A stretch of 62,000 nucleotides of DNA from Phoronis australis (Eukaryota > Phoronida > Phoronidae): positions 11,996-73,995 of the forward strand of contig NMRA01000115.1 of assembly GCA_002633005.1 (NCBI GenBank), given 5' to 3'. Shown here one piece after another: positions 53,401-59,588 of this stretch (positions are counted from its first letter, which is position 1; each line of letters opens with the position of its first letter). Under the pieces are notes generated by a model, which saw nothing but the letters and a program-made list of their open reading frames with translations, had not been told where the DNA came from and did not search any database. Both the position numbers and the translations under genes were made by a program.

Positions 53401-54760
53401 ATGAATACTTATTTGTTCACGTGTAACCTTGCACATGGATTTTAAATCAGGTGTTCATGCAATAGTTTAATTTGATTACGCTCAAGTTAATTGTTGGTGT
53501 GCTCTATGAATAAGGATTTTTTAAAACAAAAGGATGTCGCGTATAGCATGTAGTTAAAAGACGTCGCTCTCACCCAAGCACAAGGTACATTGGTGTTTGA
53601 TGCCTGAATTTTGATTTACACAATTCGGCCGAACTTCTACCATGTTCACGAGAAGTGACGTGTTTAATTAGGATTGAATGTACAGTATACCGACAACATT
53701 ATGTCCTGGGCAATTCTATAACTACATGTTCGAAGGTCTAAGATTTCGTTTACTCGCTATTTACACTAGGCCTAAACCTGGGAAACTGGTGCATGTGCCG
53801 AAAGTTTTAGGTGCATACAAAATTCCACGTCAGATTCACAACGTTTTCGATGTAAATGTCTCACAAAGGTACATGGCAAGCCTGCTTTTCGCCCCAGGTA
53901 TTGTGAAGCACTAGGGATACAAATAATATTTTCATAGTTGTAACATGATTGATGAAGGTTTAAAAAGTCTACATACGCGTGTGTTATAATGAGCAAGGAC
54001 CCACCAACTAAATTCTCTTTGACTGCTTTATGCGACGGTTGTTTGTTTACACCATATGAAAGACCTGAGACCTCATTCAGCTATAATACGCATGGCTGGA
54101 GGAAATGTTATTTTTCAACACGATCCTAAGTATATCAAAACTGGATATTTCAATGGCACAAGTTCACACCCGGGTAACACGAGTACCAATCAATAGCAGC
54201 CACACGACACCTTCAGGATGAAAACAAATCAATAGCAGAGGGCGCGACGAATCAAATAGAGTTTTCTCCAGTAACATTGTTGAAAAAATACTACATAAAA
54301 GAAGTGATGTCGCATGTCTTGTATCTAAACGATTTTCAATCTTAAAGTCTCACTGTGAATAAATATTATTTATGTGTCATTAGGATTTGCTCTTGACTAG
54401 CCGTTATTTTGATGGACTATATTCCTTACTGTTGCTTGACGTTTGATTATTTCAAAATCGCAATGAGTTGTACGGCACTCCAATCTGAACAGTGGAGAAT
54501 GCAGGTTATAAGTGACCTAAGACCATTAAGCTTCCTGCGAATGACTATCTTTCGTCAGTTTAACCTGTCCACTGCCATCCGAGAATATCTATAACTTTAC
54601 CTTTAGGCATTCCGCAAGGCCCAACTGTTCGGCTGTTGTCTAGGAAGTCAAGAGCTAAATTTCTGGCTGGAGGAAATGTTAGCTGGACGTGCCCACTTGC
54701 CATAGATAAAAATAGCACGGCCATGGCAAACATGTTGGTCAAGATGTCTCTTATATCCAT
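22798..54760 (-). CDS. Large 19-exon gene: signal peptide, LPMO-like domain, EGF x2, DOMON x2, SEA, transmembrane
   Basis: A membrane-anchored extracellular protein rebuilt from 19 exons with GT donors, AG acceptors and consistent phases at every junction. Without the two Ser/Glu/Pro/Thr cassettes it has 923 residues: signal peptide 1-23, N-terminal domain 24-151, EGF-like 152-183 and 184-224, DOMON 225-416 and 417-593, SEA 594-709, transmembrane about 727-750 and a cytoplasmic tail to 923. With both cassettes it is about 1375. DOMON domains bind heme or sugars in extracellular redox and adhesion proteins. SEA domains sit next to membranes and often self-cleave. The N-terminal domain starts with His after the predicted signal cleavage, as in copper-binding LPMO-like proteins (inference). 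I know no gene symbol for this architecture. Confidence 0.85.
24180..24265 (-). repeat. tRNA-derived SINE head
   Basis: On the minus strand an A-box-like TAGCTCAGTGGTGAAAG is followed about 45 bases later by a B-box-like GGATTCGATTTC. A mature tRNA structure does not form convincingly by eye, so I call a SINE head rather than a tRNA gene. Confidence 0.5.
24450..24535 (-). repeat. tRNA-derived SINE head, second copy
   Basis: On the minus strand TTGCTCAGGGGTCAG (A-box-like) precedes CCTTGGTTTGATTTC (B-box-like), with the same spacing as the copy at 24180-24265. Confidence 0.45.
24890..25059 (-). CDS. Exon 18: SEA domain, C-terminal half with GSVV site
   Basis: Phase 2 in, phase 1 out. It starts KGSVVANVEMIFLF, which matches the conserved G-S-V-V strand of SEA domains where autoproteolysis occurs between G and S. 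Later QSTIINRIKTGMLG fits the second SEA helix. The donor is GTAACG, a weak but allowed site. Confidence 0.85.
25339..25397 (-). CDS. Exon 17: SEA domain middle segment
   Basis: A 59-nt exon, phase 0 to 2, with GTAAGT donor and GTTTTGCAG acceptor. It encodes FDESFANVAGYNRTEVQGF, the helix and linker that precede the GSVV strand in SEA domains. Confidence 0.85.
25559..25677 (-). CDS. Exon 16: SEA domain start
   Basis: Phase 1 to 0. It encodes KTFVARVLLLDQTFTYDL followed by SAAYLNLEKDVIRG, the first strand and helix of a SEA domain. The donor is GTAAGT. Confidence 0.85.
25923..26203 (-). CDS. Exon 15: second DOMON domain, C-terminal part
   Basis: A 281-nt exon, phase 2 to 1. It begins WIGSSYAAPRTDAKQD and contains GFTSVRFARLPVTADD, then a cysteine-flanked CVYFMYVKGG, and ends HASTPSISPHKICIKC. 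The F-x-R-x(3-4)-T-D core and the strand ending in a Gly-Gly/His-Thr-Pro turn are typical of DOMON domains. The donor is GTTAGT. Confidence 0.88.
26204..30523. other. Intron 14, no recognised content
   Basis: About 4.3 kb between two exons of DOMON2. Reading frames are short and motif-free. I see no intact mobile element. AT-rich unique-looking sequence. Confidence 0.45.
30524..30585 (-). CDS. Exon 14: second DOMON, NTDVIITWV strand
   Basis: A 62-nt exon, phase 0 to 2. It encodes PNTDVIITWVTKDGTVVASD, matching the DOMON core (xTDVxIxWV...G.V...D). The acceptor ends TTTGCAG and the donor is GTTAGT. Confidence 0.88.
32376..32576 (+). repeat. Unclassified interspersed repeat, copy 1
   Basis: Shares with 32886-33100 the words GTTTGGCCGAA/GTTTGGCGAAT, AGAGAGGC(A/G)GAC(T/G)CC and, at its end, TTGC(A/C)A(C/A)TAGGGG. 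The TAGGGGGCACC-type end suggests a SINE-like family. Confidence 0.6.
32664..32808 (-). mobile_element. hAT-type MITE, copy 1
   Basis: Inverted ends CAGCGCTGTAGTGG and CCACTACATCAGTG are flanked by near-identical 8-bp sites TTCTTCAG (32656-32663) and TTCTTCTG (32809-32816). The interior matches the copy at 59449-59580 in reverse orientation. An 8-bp duplication and CAGNG-type ends point to hAT. Confidence 0.8.
32886..33300 (+). repeat. Unclassified interspersed repeat, copy 2, with CGGACACC-rich tail
   Basis: Aligns with 32376-32576 to about 33100. It then continues into a segment with repeated CGGACACC and GGACGGACGG words (about 33180-33290), a composition often seen at the end of invertebrate SINEs. 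Confidence 0.5.
34181..34338. mobile_element. MITE, CAGTGGCGGATC family, copy b
   Basis: It starts CAGGGGCGGATCCAGGATTT and ends TAAGTCCGCCAATG. The interior has the inverse of the family words CTACCAGATTCC and GAACTGTCAAATGG. The target duplication is unclear. Confidence 0.75.
34742..34929 (-). CDS. Exon 13: second DOMON domain, N-terminal part
   Basis: Phase 1 to 0. It encodes EQAQSNDYISGNYSDPPGCG and CDYIATWSCNELSKEIDFEI, then QWIGIGFSKDKFM. The W...I-x-F-x-I...W-x-G-x-GFS...M pattern is the canonical DOMON start, including the methionine that serves as heme ligand in some DOMON proteins. Acceptor TTTTGTAG, donor GTAAGC. Confidence 0.9.
34957..35193. mobile_element. MITE-like element with CAGTGGCTGATCTACG ends
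   Basis: Ends CAGTGGCTGATCTACG and CGTAGATTCACCTCTG are imperfect inverse matches. The interior has GAGGCGCGTAGCGCG, long G and C runs and T-rich DNA. It begins only 27 bp upstream of exon 13, so it borders that exon's splice acceptor region. Confidence 0.65.
35200..36147. other. Intron 12, remaining sequence
   Basis: No exon, RNA or clear repeat seen between the MITE-like element and exon 12. Confidence 0.4.
36148..36354 (-). CDS. Exon 12: first DOMON domain, C-terminal part
   Basis: A 207-nt exon, phase 1-1. It encodes TEPQDHGFINTNMEFIWSCG then QHSPGSGIEEGTARLSNYYR and DELKYHG. The D-H-x-I/F...IW-x-x-GQ strand closes a DOMON fold and the DELKYHG region links to the next domain. Acceptor ATGTACAG, donor GTAAGG. 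Confidence 0.88.
36664..36867 (-). CDS. Exon 11: first DOMON domain, central part
   Basis: A 204-nt exon, phase 1-1. It encodes TDLHPMDCTDIVIGAAHQSL, then DYYTRDRSTPRFDSFYGG and ENGTTTILFRKRLN. M-x-CTDIVIG, D-x-YT...P..D...GG and G-T-T-x-x-F-x-R-x-L are the diagnostic DOMON strands. The donor is GTATAT. Confidence 0.9.
36870..38458. other. Intron 10, with MITE remnant
   Basis: Unclassified AT-rich sequence. An assembly N pair lies at 38041-38042 and a partial CAGTGGCGGATC-family end (CCCCCCCTAAATCCGCC) near 38155-38206. No exon signal recognised. Confidence 0.4.
38459..38707 (-). CDS. Exon 10: Ser/Glu/Pro/Thr-rich cassette inside DOMON1
   Basis: The acceptor follows CCAAATTTAG and the exon enters in phase 1 with MSATCRHLLDDTNM, then an EPTSEP-like low-complexity run (SETVGEPRSEPTNEST and so on). 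With the donor CAG|GTAGTG at 38453-38458 it is 249 nt and exits in phase 1; an alternative donor GTAAAT at 38426-38431 gives 276 nt, also phase 1. It lies between two phase-1 DOMON exons, so it can be skipped or included in frame. Inclusion would place 83-92 disordered residues in DOMON1. If no donor is used, the frame stops at about 38424. Confidence 0.65.
39538..39610 (-). CDS. Exon 9: first DOMON, second strand
   Basis: A 73-nt exon, phase 0 to 1. It encodes TSDEVEFVMKVNGDSYAALG then WRPR. It fits the DOMON strand pair before the M-x-CTD block of exon 11. Acceptor TTTTTTGTAG, donor GTAACT. Confidence 0.85.
40100..40150. mobile_element. MITE fragment (CAGTGGCGGATC-family interior)
   Basis: The words CATGCGCGCGCCCAGG and GGGGGGCTCGGGGGCT match the interior of the nearby copy at 40800-41059. 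No ends present. Confidence 0.45.
40800..41059. mobile_element. MITE, CAGTGGCGGATC family, copy c (longest)
   Basis: Ends CAGTGGCGGATCTAG and CTAGATCCGCCCCTG are near-perfect inverse repeats. Flanks ACTTC and ACTTT may be an imperfect 5-bp duplication. It is 260 bp long, including a stretch also found at 18414-18570. It lies in intron 8, 88 bp below exon 8. Confidence 0.8.
41147..41238 (-). CDS. Exon 8: linker and start of first DOMON
   Basis: A 92-nt exon, phase 1 to 0. It encodes ESSVKTKPSDLSAYNHRM then LTTGFDLYFRVIQ. Another frame is also open but conflicts with the phases of exons 7 and 9, so I chose this one. Acceptor GTCCACAG, donor GTGAGT. Confidence 0.78.
43440..43560. repeat. Degenerate AT-rich trinucleotide repeat
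   Basis: An interrupted array of AAT, AGT and related triplets in AATAATAATAATGATTACG style, a decayed microsatellite. Confidence 0.7.
43925..44075. repeat. Cluster of GTAAAATGTAACAA motifs
   Basis: A 14-bp word occurs near 43927, 43968, 43988 (variant TAAAATGTGACAA) and 44031. The inverse TTGTTACATTTTAC occurs near 44061, and a partial inverse lies beside the third copy. Spacing is irregular, so it is not a simple tandem array. Confidence 0.75.
44254..44376 (-). CDS. Exon 7: EGF-like module 2
   Basis: A 123-nt exon, phase 1-1, as is usual for EGF exons. It encodes DECWTNTDCGEYGKCID then QCYCQIGWFGTNC. Six cysteines in the EGF pattern C-x(4)-C-x(5)-C...C-x-C-x(8)-C. Acceptor TTTTTTCAG, donor GTAAGT. 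Confidence 0.9.
44590..44750. repeat. Long imperfect palindrome (foldback)
   Basis: Centred on 44669 with the perfect core GGAGAATAATTCTCC. The arms extend about 75 bp each through GTGGATTTTGGAGAA, GTCGTTATCCCC and a TACATGTATA word. It lies in intron 6 and resembles a MITE without internal sequence. Confidence 0.85.
45845..45935 (+). repeat. tRNA-derived SINE head
   Basis: The A-box-like TGGTGCAGTGGTAAAGTCG and a perfect B-box GGTTCGAAACC are about 50 bases apart. I cannot fold a full cloverleaf with a proper acceptor stem by eye, so a SINE head is more likely than a tRNA gene. Confidence 0.5.
46577..46734. mobile_element. MITE, CAGTGGCGGATC family, copy d
   Basis: It starts CAGGGGCGCATCCAGGATTT and ends CTAAATCCGCAGCAG. 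The interior words CCCCCGAAATGCCAAATGG and TGGGTGAATTTTAGGG match copy b. The flanks TAAAT and TACAT are a weak duplication candidate. Confidence 0.75.
47085..47180 (-). CDS. Exon 6: EGF-like module 1 (cysteine-poor)
   Basis: A 96-nt exon, phase 1-1. It encodes DSPRENCSGHGSYTDSQC then HCDRLYSGKFCQFK. The CSGHG...C-x-C...YSGKFC pattern is that of a tenascin-type EGF module, but only four cysteines are present. Where CSGHGxC is expected the residue is Tyr. Acceptor TCCTGCAG, donor GTAAGT. Confidence 0.85.
47523..47653 (-). CDS. Exon 5: N-terminal (LPMO-like) domain, C-terminal part
   Basis: A 131-nt exon, phase 2 to 1. It encodes TSNYEVEIPSNMTCENCSIR, then LLRQALEWGSTYQFWSCADV. The C-x2-C before an amphipathic strand and the final F/Y-x-S-C-A-D-V strand are what LPMO-like and X325-type domains show at this position (family knowledge, not checked by search). 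Acceptor TCATTTCAG, donor GTGAGG. Confidence 0.85.
47883..48219. mobile_element. MITE-like inverted repeat in intron 4
   Basis: Arms 47883-48010 and about 48108-48219 are imperfect reverse complements. They share GACCTCC ends, CCGTCAGTNTGACNTTCT and TCGTCTCTGTTCATC. About 100 bp of spacer separates the arms. The two opposed ORFs over it are products of the palindrome. Confidence 0.75.
48486..48574 (-). CDS. Exon 4: N-terminal (LPMO-like) domain, GGF strand
   Basis: An 89-nt exon, phase 0 to 2. It encodes GGFLIEILNQHGWIMHQF then TSGKFIGQNDT. It completes the WHMAYPHR|GGF motif started in exon 3. Acceptor TTATTTCAG, donor GTGCGT. Confidence 0.85.
49001..50325. mobile_element. Kolobok-like element copy 2, rearranged, TTAA-flanked
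   Basis: TTAA at 49001-49004 and 50322-50325 flank a 1317-bp element with the same AGGCGAAGGC ends as the copy at 15741-17438 but in reverse orientation. Here the inverted ends are about 315 bp (49005-49322 and 50007-50321), because the right end carries an inverse duplicate of the left end including the start of the THAP ORF. Most of the P2X7-like ORF is gone; only its last codons (SVPRHTPSGW, minus strand, near 49950-50000) remain. It lies in intron 3 of the large gene. Confidence 0.85.
49273..49626 (+). pseudogene. THAP-domain ORF of Kolobok-like copy 2, broken
   Basis: It starts MPRCCCVPGCTHYRLTRALG, then LHRFPKDDTLRHTW, then a shifted segment and GKHFQPSDNDRDMYAELMK. It matches the THAP protein of the other copy, but a frame disturbance in the middle (around SYEERSATRSRN) replaces the expected segment and changes CGIHF to SGKHF, losing the zinc-binding Cys. 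The frame then ends early in the linker. Confidence 0.8.
51057..51130 (-). CDS. Exon 3: N-terminal (LPMO-like) domain, WHMAYPHR strand
   Basis: A 74-nt exon, phase 1 to 0. It encodes PGPVTHLKAGTRFNVSWHMA then YPHR. The AG-x-x-x-N-V-x-W-H strand with a second histidine in YPHR holds candidate metal ligands. Acceptor ACTTTTGTAG, donor GTGAGT. Confidence 0.88.
51711..52817 (-). CDS. Exon 2: giant Ser/Glu/Pro/Thr repeat cassette
   Basis: A 1107-nt exon (369 codons), phase 1-1. Acceptor ATCATTCCAG, donor GTAAGT after CAGCTAG. It opens NSEGEIVEEIRIPQPYCVC, runs through about 23 units of a 12-residue repeat of the form TSEPESTAEPE(V/G) (36 bp in DNA) and closes ELGCSCPNKTPTKVALAQL. No stop interrupts it. 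A highly acidic, disordered, probably O-glycosylatable stretch with Cys-x-Cys at each edge. It sits between exon 1 (CGMPK) and exon 3 (APGPV), in the middle of the N-terminal domain. Confidence 0.8.
51800..52670. repeat. 36-bp tandem minisatellite (coding)
   Basis: The unit is close to GTTGATTCTGGTTCTGACGT followed by CACTTCTGGCTCCGCC on the plus strand. Adjacent units often alternate between two types (PEV and PEG), giving a partial 72-bp higher-order repeat. Because 36 is divisible by three and no frame of the unit carries a stop, long plus-strand ORFs appear here too; I regard those as artefacts. Confidence 0.92.
52818..54600. other. Intron 1
   Basis: AT-rich sequence. A minus-strand acceptor-like TTTTTTACAG before GGACGAGAGG occurs near 53055, but the following frame meets a stop, so I do not call an exon. 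Confidence 0.5.
54601..54760 (-). CDS. Exon 1: signal peptide and start of the N-terminal domain
   Basis: A 160-nt coding part ending in phase 1 at donor GTAAAG. The start chosen is MDIRDILTNM (54760); an in-frame ATG at 54796 would add 12 residues. Hydrophobic MFAMAVLFLSMASG is followed by HVQLTFPPARNLALDFLD and GPCGMPK. Cleavage after ASG would leave His as residue 1 of the mature protein. The H...FPPAR...GPCG start resembles LPMO-like copper domains. Confidence 0.85.
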
Positions 54761-57700
54761 GGTGGCGTGGAGACCTGGAATTAACCGTTTAATCATTTTG
54801 ACATAGAAATTGTTTTAAAATAAAATTTTATGCAATAAAACGCGTCTTGATCGACAAAATGCCAGAAAGTGATAAAAATACGTCATCTGCAGGACATACC
54901 TTCACAATTAGAGCGGAGATATTTATTATTGTTATTATTATTCATTCAGAAAATACACACGCGTTATCAATACATTCTTCTCAGATCAATGTTTAGTGGT
55001 CTGTATTAAGTTTAATAAAAATCTATTTGGTAATGGCACCCGATCGTTTCTGCCAATCACTCTAGCTTCCCATCAAGCCATGTTAATGCCATTTCAAGAA
55101 TCACGCTTTCTGCTTAGTAAATCAATTCTTTGAAGAACAATCAACGAACAGTAAGAGTTGTGTTCGGTTGTCATGGTGAAGTTGTAGTCATAGAAACCAA
55201 CAGTGTATTGATGTTCACAAGAACCACCTAATTAGACACAGTGCCGTCCATAGAGTCGGTGACAAGGGAAAGCAGTTAATGAAATGGGACTTGCTCATAA
55301 ATGATTTACATGTTTATCTTAACCTGAAGGCTCCAAAGCTTCGGTGTTTGCGAAGTTTCAGTCAATGTGAACACTTAACTCCGGCCTTGAGTCGAGGTTA
55401 ACAGCGTCAGTTTAGTCCGCAGTAAAGGGGTGAATTTAACAGTGAACCGTCGACGCTTCGCTAATTAAAAATGGGAACGCTTAACTTCGATGCCAAGGTA
55501 ATTATCGGCAGGGGTCACAGCGACTAATTAATATTTTTTTTAACATTTTTAATATTATTTTTTCAGAACAGCCATCCTGTTTCAATTTATCCTTGTATTT
55601 GCTGTATTCTTTACATTACCAAGAAATCTCTGAACGTACGCAAACCGAGTTCCCGCATTAAGCCATATACTGCTTTTGTAAAGATCGGCTGATACCTTGC
55701 CATGATTCAGCCGAATAACTCCGCAGCTGGTGGCAGCCGTAACACTTTTGGCGGTTAACCAAAGTTAACATCGAAGCCTCGATAGTAACGGAGTTAACTG
55801 CATGACAATACGTTTCTTATAAGTTCAAAGTTGGGTAATATGGATCTGCCATGAATACGTCGTTTACACAAGTTACCAACGCTGTTACTGTGGTACATGT
55901 ACCTATATTTTGACAGGTCCACGTTTAAAGCTGACAGGGGTAAACTACATGTATTTTTATCTGACTTGCTACTTATTTGATGCAAACACAAATGTTCTAT
56001 CAAAAACTACCTTATTAAAGGAAAATGTTTAGAAAATCCGTGAATGGAGAGAAAAGTTGTTCACATGTAAGAGTGGTCAAGAAACGTATTTTTCAGGATA
56101 AGGTATTTCCCGTCACGGCCTTGACACCGGTACGAAAATTCACGTTTATTCTTTGGAAATGTAAAACACTGGAAAATAAACAAAAATATTCAGATAACAA
56201 TCAATACATTGATTTTTTATTTAATGTTAGCATATTCGGAATATTTGTGCTGCCAAAATTTTCCACATAGGCGTTTACTTAGAAATATATGCTCAAAGAT
56301 TTCGTTTGCCGTGTTATGATATCATGGTGCTGCAGTAGACCCGTTCTAACTTTCGTCACCTCTACACGGCATAGACAAAGTTGTCATTATTGGTAAAATC
56401 TCAAAAATGTTTTTGGTAAACACGGGAATTAGCCCAATGTGCTAATCTTTATGGTTCACAGATGGTGTGCCCTGAGCTTCAGATTTGTAAAGATTGGGTT
56501 TCGTCGTTTTTTAGAATGAATGCGTTTAAATTTACATGTAAGTGAATACTCCTCCAATACTTTGTTTTACCAACTGTCTGGAGTAGTTGCTAAGGGTGGT
56601 ACATAATCATTTTGGGTCCCAATTGTTTGCACATAATGAAGTTGTCCATTTAGCCTTACATTGTTTAGGAAGTTAATGTGGTACAATGGTGTTTGCACAA
56701 CACAATAAATTAGTTATTGTCCGTTATTGCTATGGCAACCATCGATTGCATGGATTAAATTGAGGATTTCTAAGGGCAGGGGCTAAAGTACGTTTCGGAT
56801 AGAAAACAGAAAAGTTACAGTAGTTTGCATTCCAAACAACTGGTTTTGTCTCCAGTATGAATGAAATAAAGCTTCCACTGCCAGGTATATGAAATAAAAA
56901 CCTGAAACAAAAAGAGAGTTGTTTCATTTCTGCCGGGTCTGTTTCATTGGCAACAATTTCGTGACAGCTTGTTTAGAGGGCATATTTTTCCTAAATGTGG
57001 ACGTTGTTTTTGTCGCTACGATTCAGTCGTGTGCATGTAATTTATTTGTTTCCGTGTCTACTTTTTGCCAGGCGTTTTAATTTTGGGGACAGTATCGCTT
57101 TGGCGGCGGAAAATAAATTTTGGAGGCAATTGTTGGATGGGATGTTGTCATGATGATTTTGAAGGATAACTGAGGAATGGTTATAATTATTTAAACGTGA
57201 CGATAGATAATATCGCTATAGTTCTAGTATGATCTGTCTGAAAAGCCGTGTTGGCTGAAGATTAAAAGTTGAACAACAGGTTTCGGTATATTCTGGGCAA
57301 ACCAGGGCGCCGTTAAGGATGAACTATTCAAAAGTAAATTCTAAAAACGATGCCTAGTCATTGACGAACACGAGTGCCAGGAGGATTTGTCTCTGAGTTA
57401 ACTGGATATACGTACAGGTTATACAGAAATGGCTTATTTATTATTGAAAACTATGTGGAATGTTTACATTGTCAACAAGTACCACTGAGCTCTAGGAAGA
57501 TTCAGATGAACTAACGACAAACTAGCAGTTGACTGAGATTGGCAGACACGCTGGAATTGACGAGGGAAAAATGCATTTATTTTTCTATAATAGTATTGGA
57601 GATAAATTGAGAAAGGTAAATGACAATGATAGGCATCTATTACGGTCATCATGACCGAATCAAATTGTTTTGAACTACTGGGAGAGGCAAAATATCATGG

Positions 57701-59440
57701 TGCTGTGATAAATTTACTGCAATTGTGTTTTTATATTGAGTTGTGTATAATTTAGCACATGGGACGGGGGCCATTAGACTTGGAATAAATTTCATGTGGT
57801 AGACTTTTTGAAATTACGAGCTCTGACTAGAGCTACAAAACTATAACATTCGCTGGGTTTTTTGGGTTTTCTTTCTAATCGCCAATCATCTCTCTGATCT
57901 TCAGATGGAAATGAAAAACTTCCGAAGACAAAGTATCATAGTCAGTTGACCTATTGCAACATTCTTTTTTCAAATGCTGCTATTAATGAATATTTTTAGG
58001 TATGCAACGCACTTCAAAAGCAGTACTGTGGCTGTGTGTTTAAATCCGTTGGTGTCCCTAACAATTCTTTACTATAAAATTCTACTCAATCTAAATTATA
58101 AAACAACGAACAAGAAACGTAATCAAAAACTGGATTGTCTTAACCCGGGTACTCGAAAATTGTCGAAGTTATTCTTATTCTTCGTACATGTACGTCTCTA
58201 CCGTGACTATCAAATCATTGCCCTCTGCTCTCCATAGCAACCACAGAACGTACACGTGTATTATTAACAGTTTTCCAAACACCGCGATAATACCGAGCTC
58301 GTGTATATTAGTATATTAACCATATCTTTCCACCATTACCTTACAACTCATTATACAACTGAGGCAAACTTAATGAATACTTTGAACATGCAGACACTTT
58401 ACCTGGCTACTCGATGAAATAAATACAGGATCTTGAGGAGCGACGCCGCCTGGTACTTCACTAATGTGTTTAAAATCACCAATGCTTTGTAACGATGGTA
58501 GTATGTTTAATCTGTTTAACACACGTCAGCATCGACTTCGGTTCACTTTAGGCAAGTCACAGCGGGTTCTTGACCGTATCGATTCAGGGGATCAATAGGA
58601 AAACTAACAAACAAACAATACCTCCCATAGGTTTCCGATACGAATTTATTTTCTCAAACGAGGCAGCCTTTACCATATATTCAGGCAGCTCATATTGTAA
58701 CCTGATAAAGTACAAAATTTGGACAATGCATCCATTTGATATGCCAACTATTATTAAAAATAAGTCATTTAGAAGTTTACCAAACCAAGTCAACCATTTT
58801 AATAAACCCGAAAATTGAAAGGATATCAGGTACATGTAAACAAAACGCCTCGATATCCCAATCGTAAGTGTGATACTACACTGGTACGTTGCGAGGTTGC
58901 TGTATCTTCATGTAGCATTCGAGATCATATTCTTGTTCGTGTCTTCTACGTTTGCCCTATAGAAGTTAATAGTTTTAATTAGATGCTTTTCAGTTAAATG
59001 AAGGGTTTAAAACTGGATTTTGTTCGTACCTGATTTTGAAATCGAGGACCGGGGTTAACAAACACTGCTGCAAGCTCTACCCTTTGGTCATTACCATGTA
59101 CATACATGCACATGTTTAGCTAAGCTAATTTAAAAAGTTCATTGCATAAAAGCTGACAAAAAACGGAATCGCATAATAGAGTTCGCACGTCTTCAACACT
59201 ATGACATACAGAAGATGATGAAAACAACTAAACTGCCAGATGTCGTGGTTCTTTTATAATTTGAATGTTACATGTCCTACAACCAACAATGTGTCAAAAA
59301 TGACGTTTGATGTTGAGCGCACGGTTGTAAATCCGGTATCATATCATTCCTCGCTCAAACGGACGGTTGGTTATTTAACGACACCTGCGTCCACACTTAC
59401 CCAAGAACACTTAGTCTAGAACAAGTTACTACGGGAACAA
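54761..59440. other. Upstream flank of the large gene
   Basis: No gene I can support. A TTATTATTA-type tract lies near 54920-54945. Short inverse words (AACTTCGATG / CATCGAAG...) occur around 55380-55800 and hint at a decayed foldback. No unambiguous TATA box or CpG-rich promoter recognised. Confidence 0.4.
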
Positions 59441-59448
59441 GTTGTCAC

Positions 59449-59580
59449 CAGCGCTGTAGTGGGGCGTAGGTGCACGTAGTCGCAGCCAACCACCTTTTGG
59501 CATTTGTTACTCTCGGTGCTCAAGGTGATACGGTGGGCTTTGGGCGCCTACTTACCTCTAATTGTACCACTACAGCACTG
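59449..59580 (+). mobile_element. hAT-type MITE, copy 2, with perfect 8-bp target duplication
   Basis: 132 bp bounded by CAGCGCTGTAGTGG and CCACTACAGCACTG. The flanks GTTGTCAC at 59441-59448 and 59581-59588 are identical. The interior is about the reverse complement of 32664-32808 (shared CACCTTGAGCAC, AAAAGGTGGTTGG and GGTAAGTAG words). Confidence 0.88.
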
Positions 59581-59588
59581 GTTGTCAC

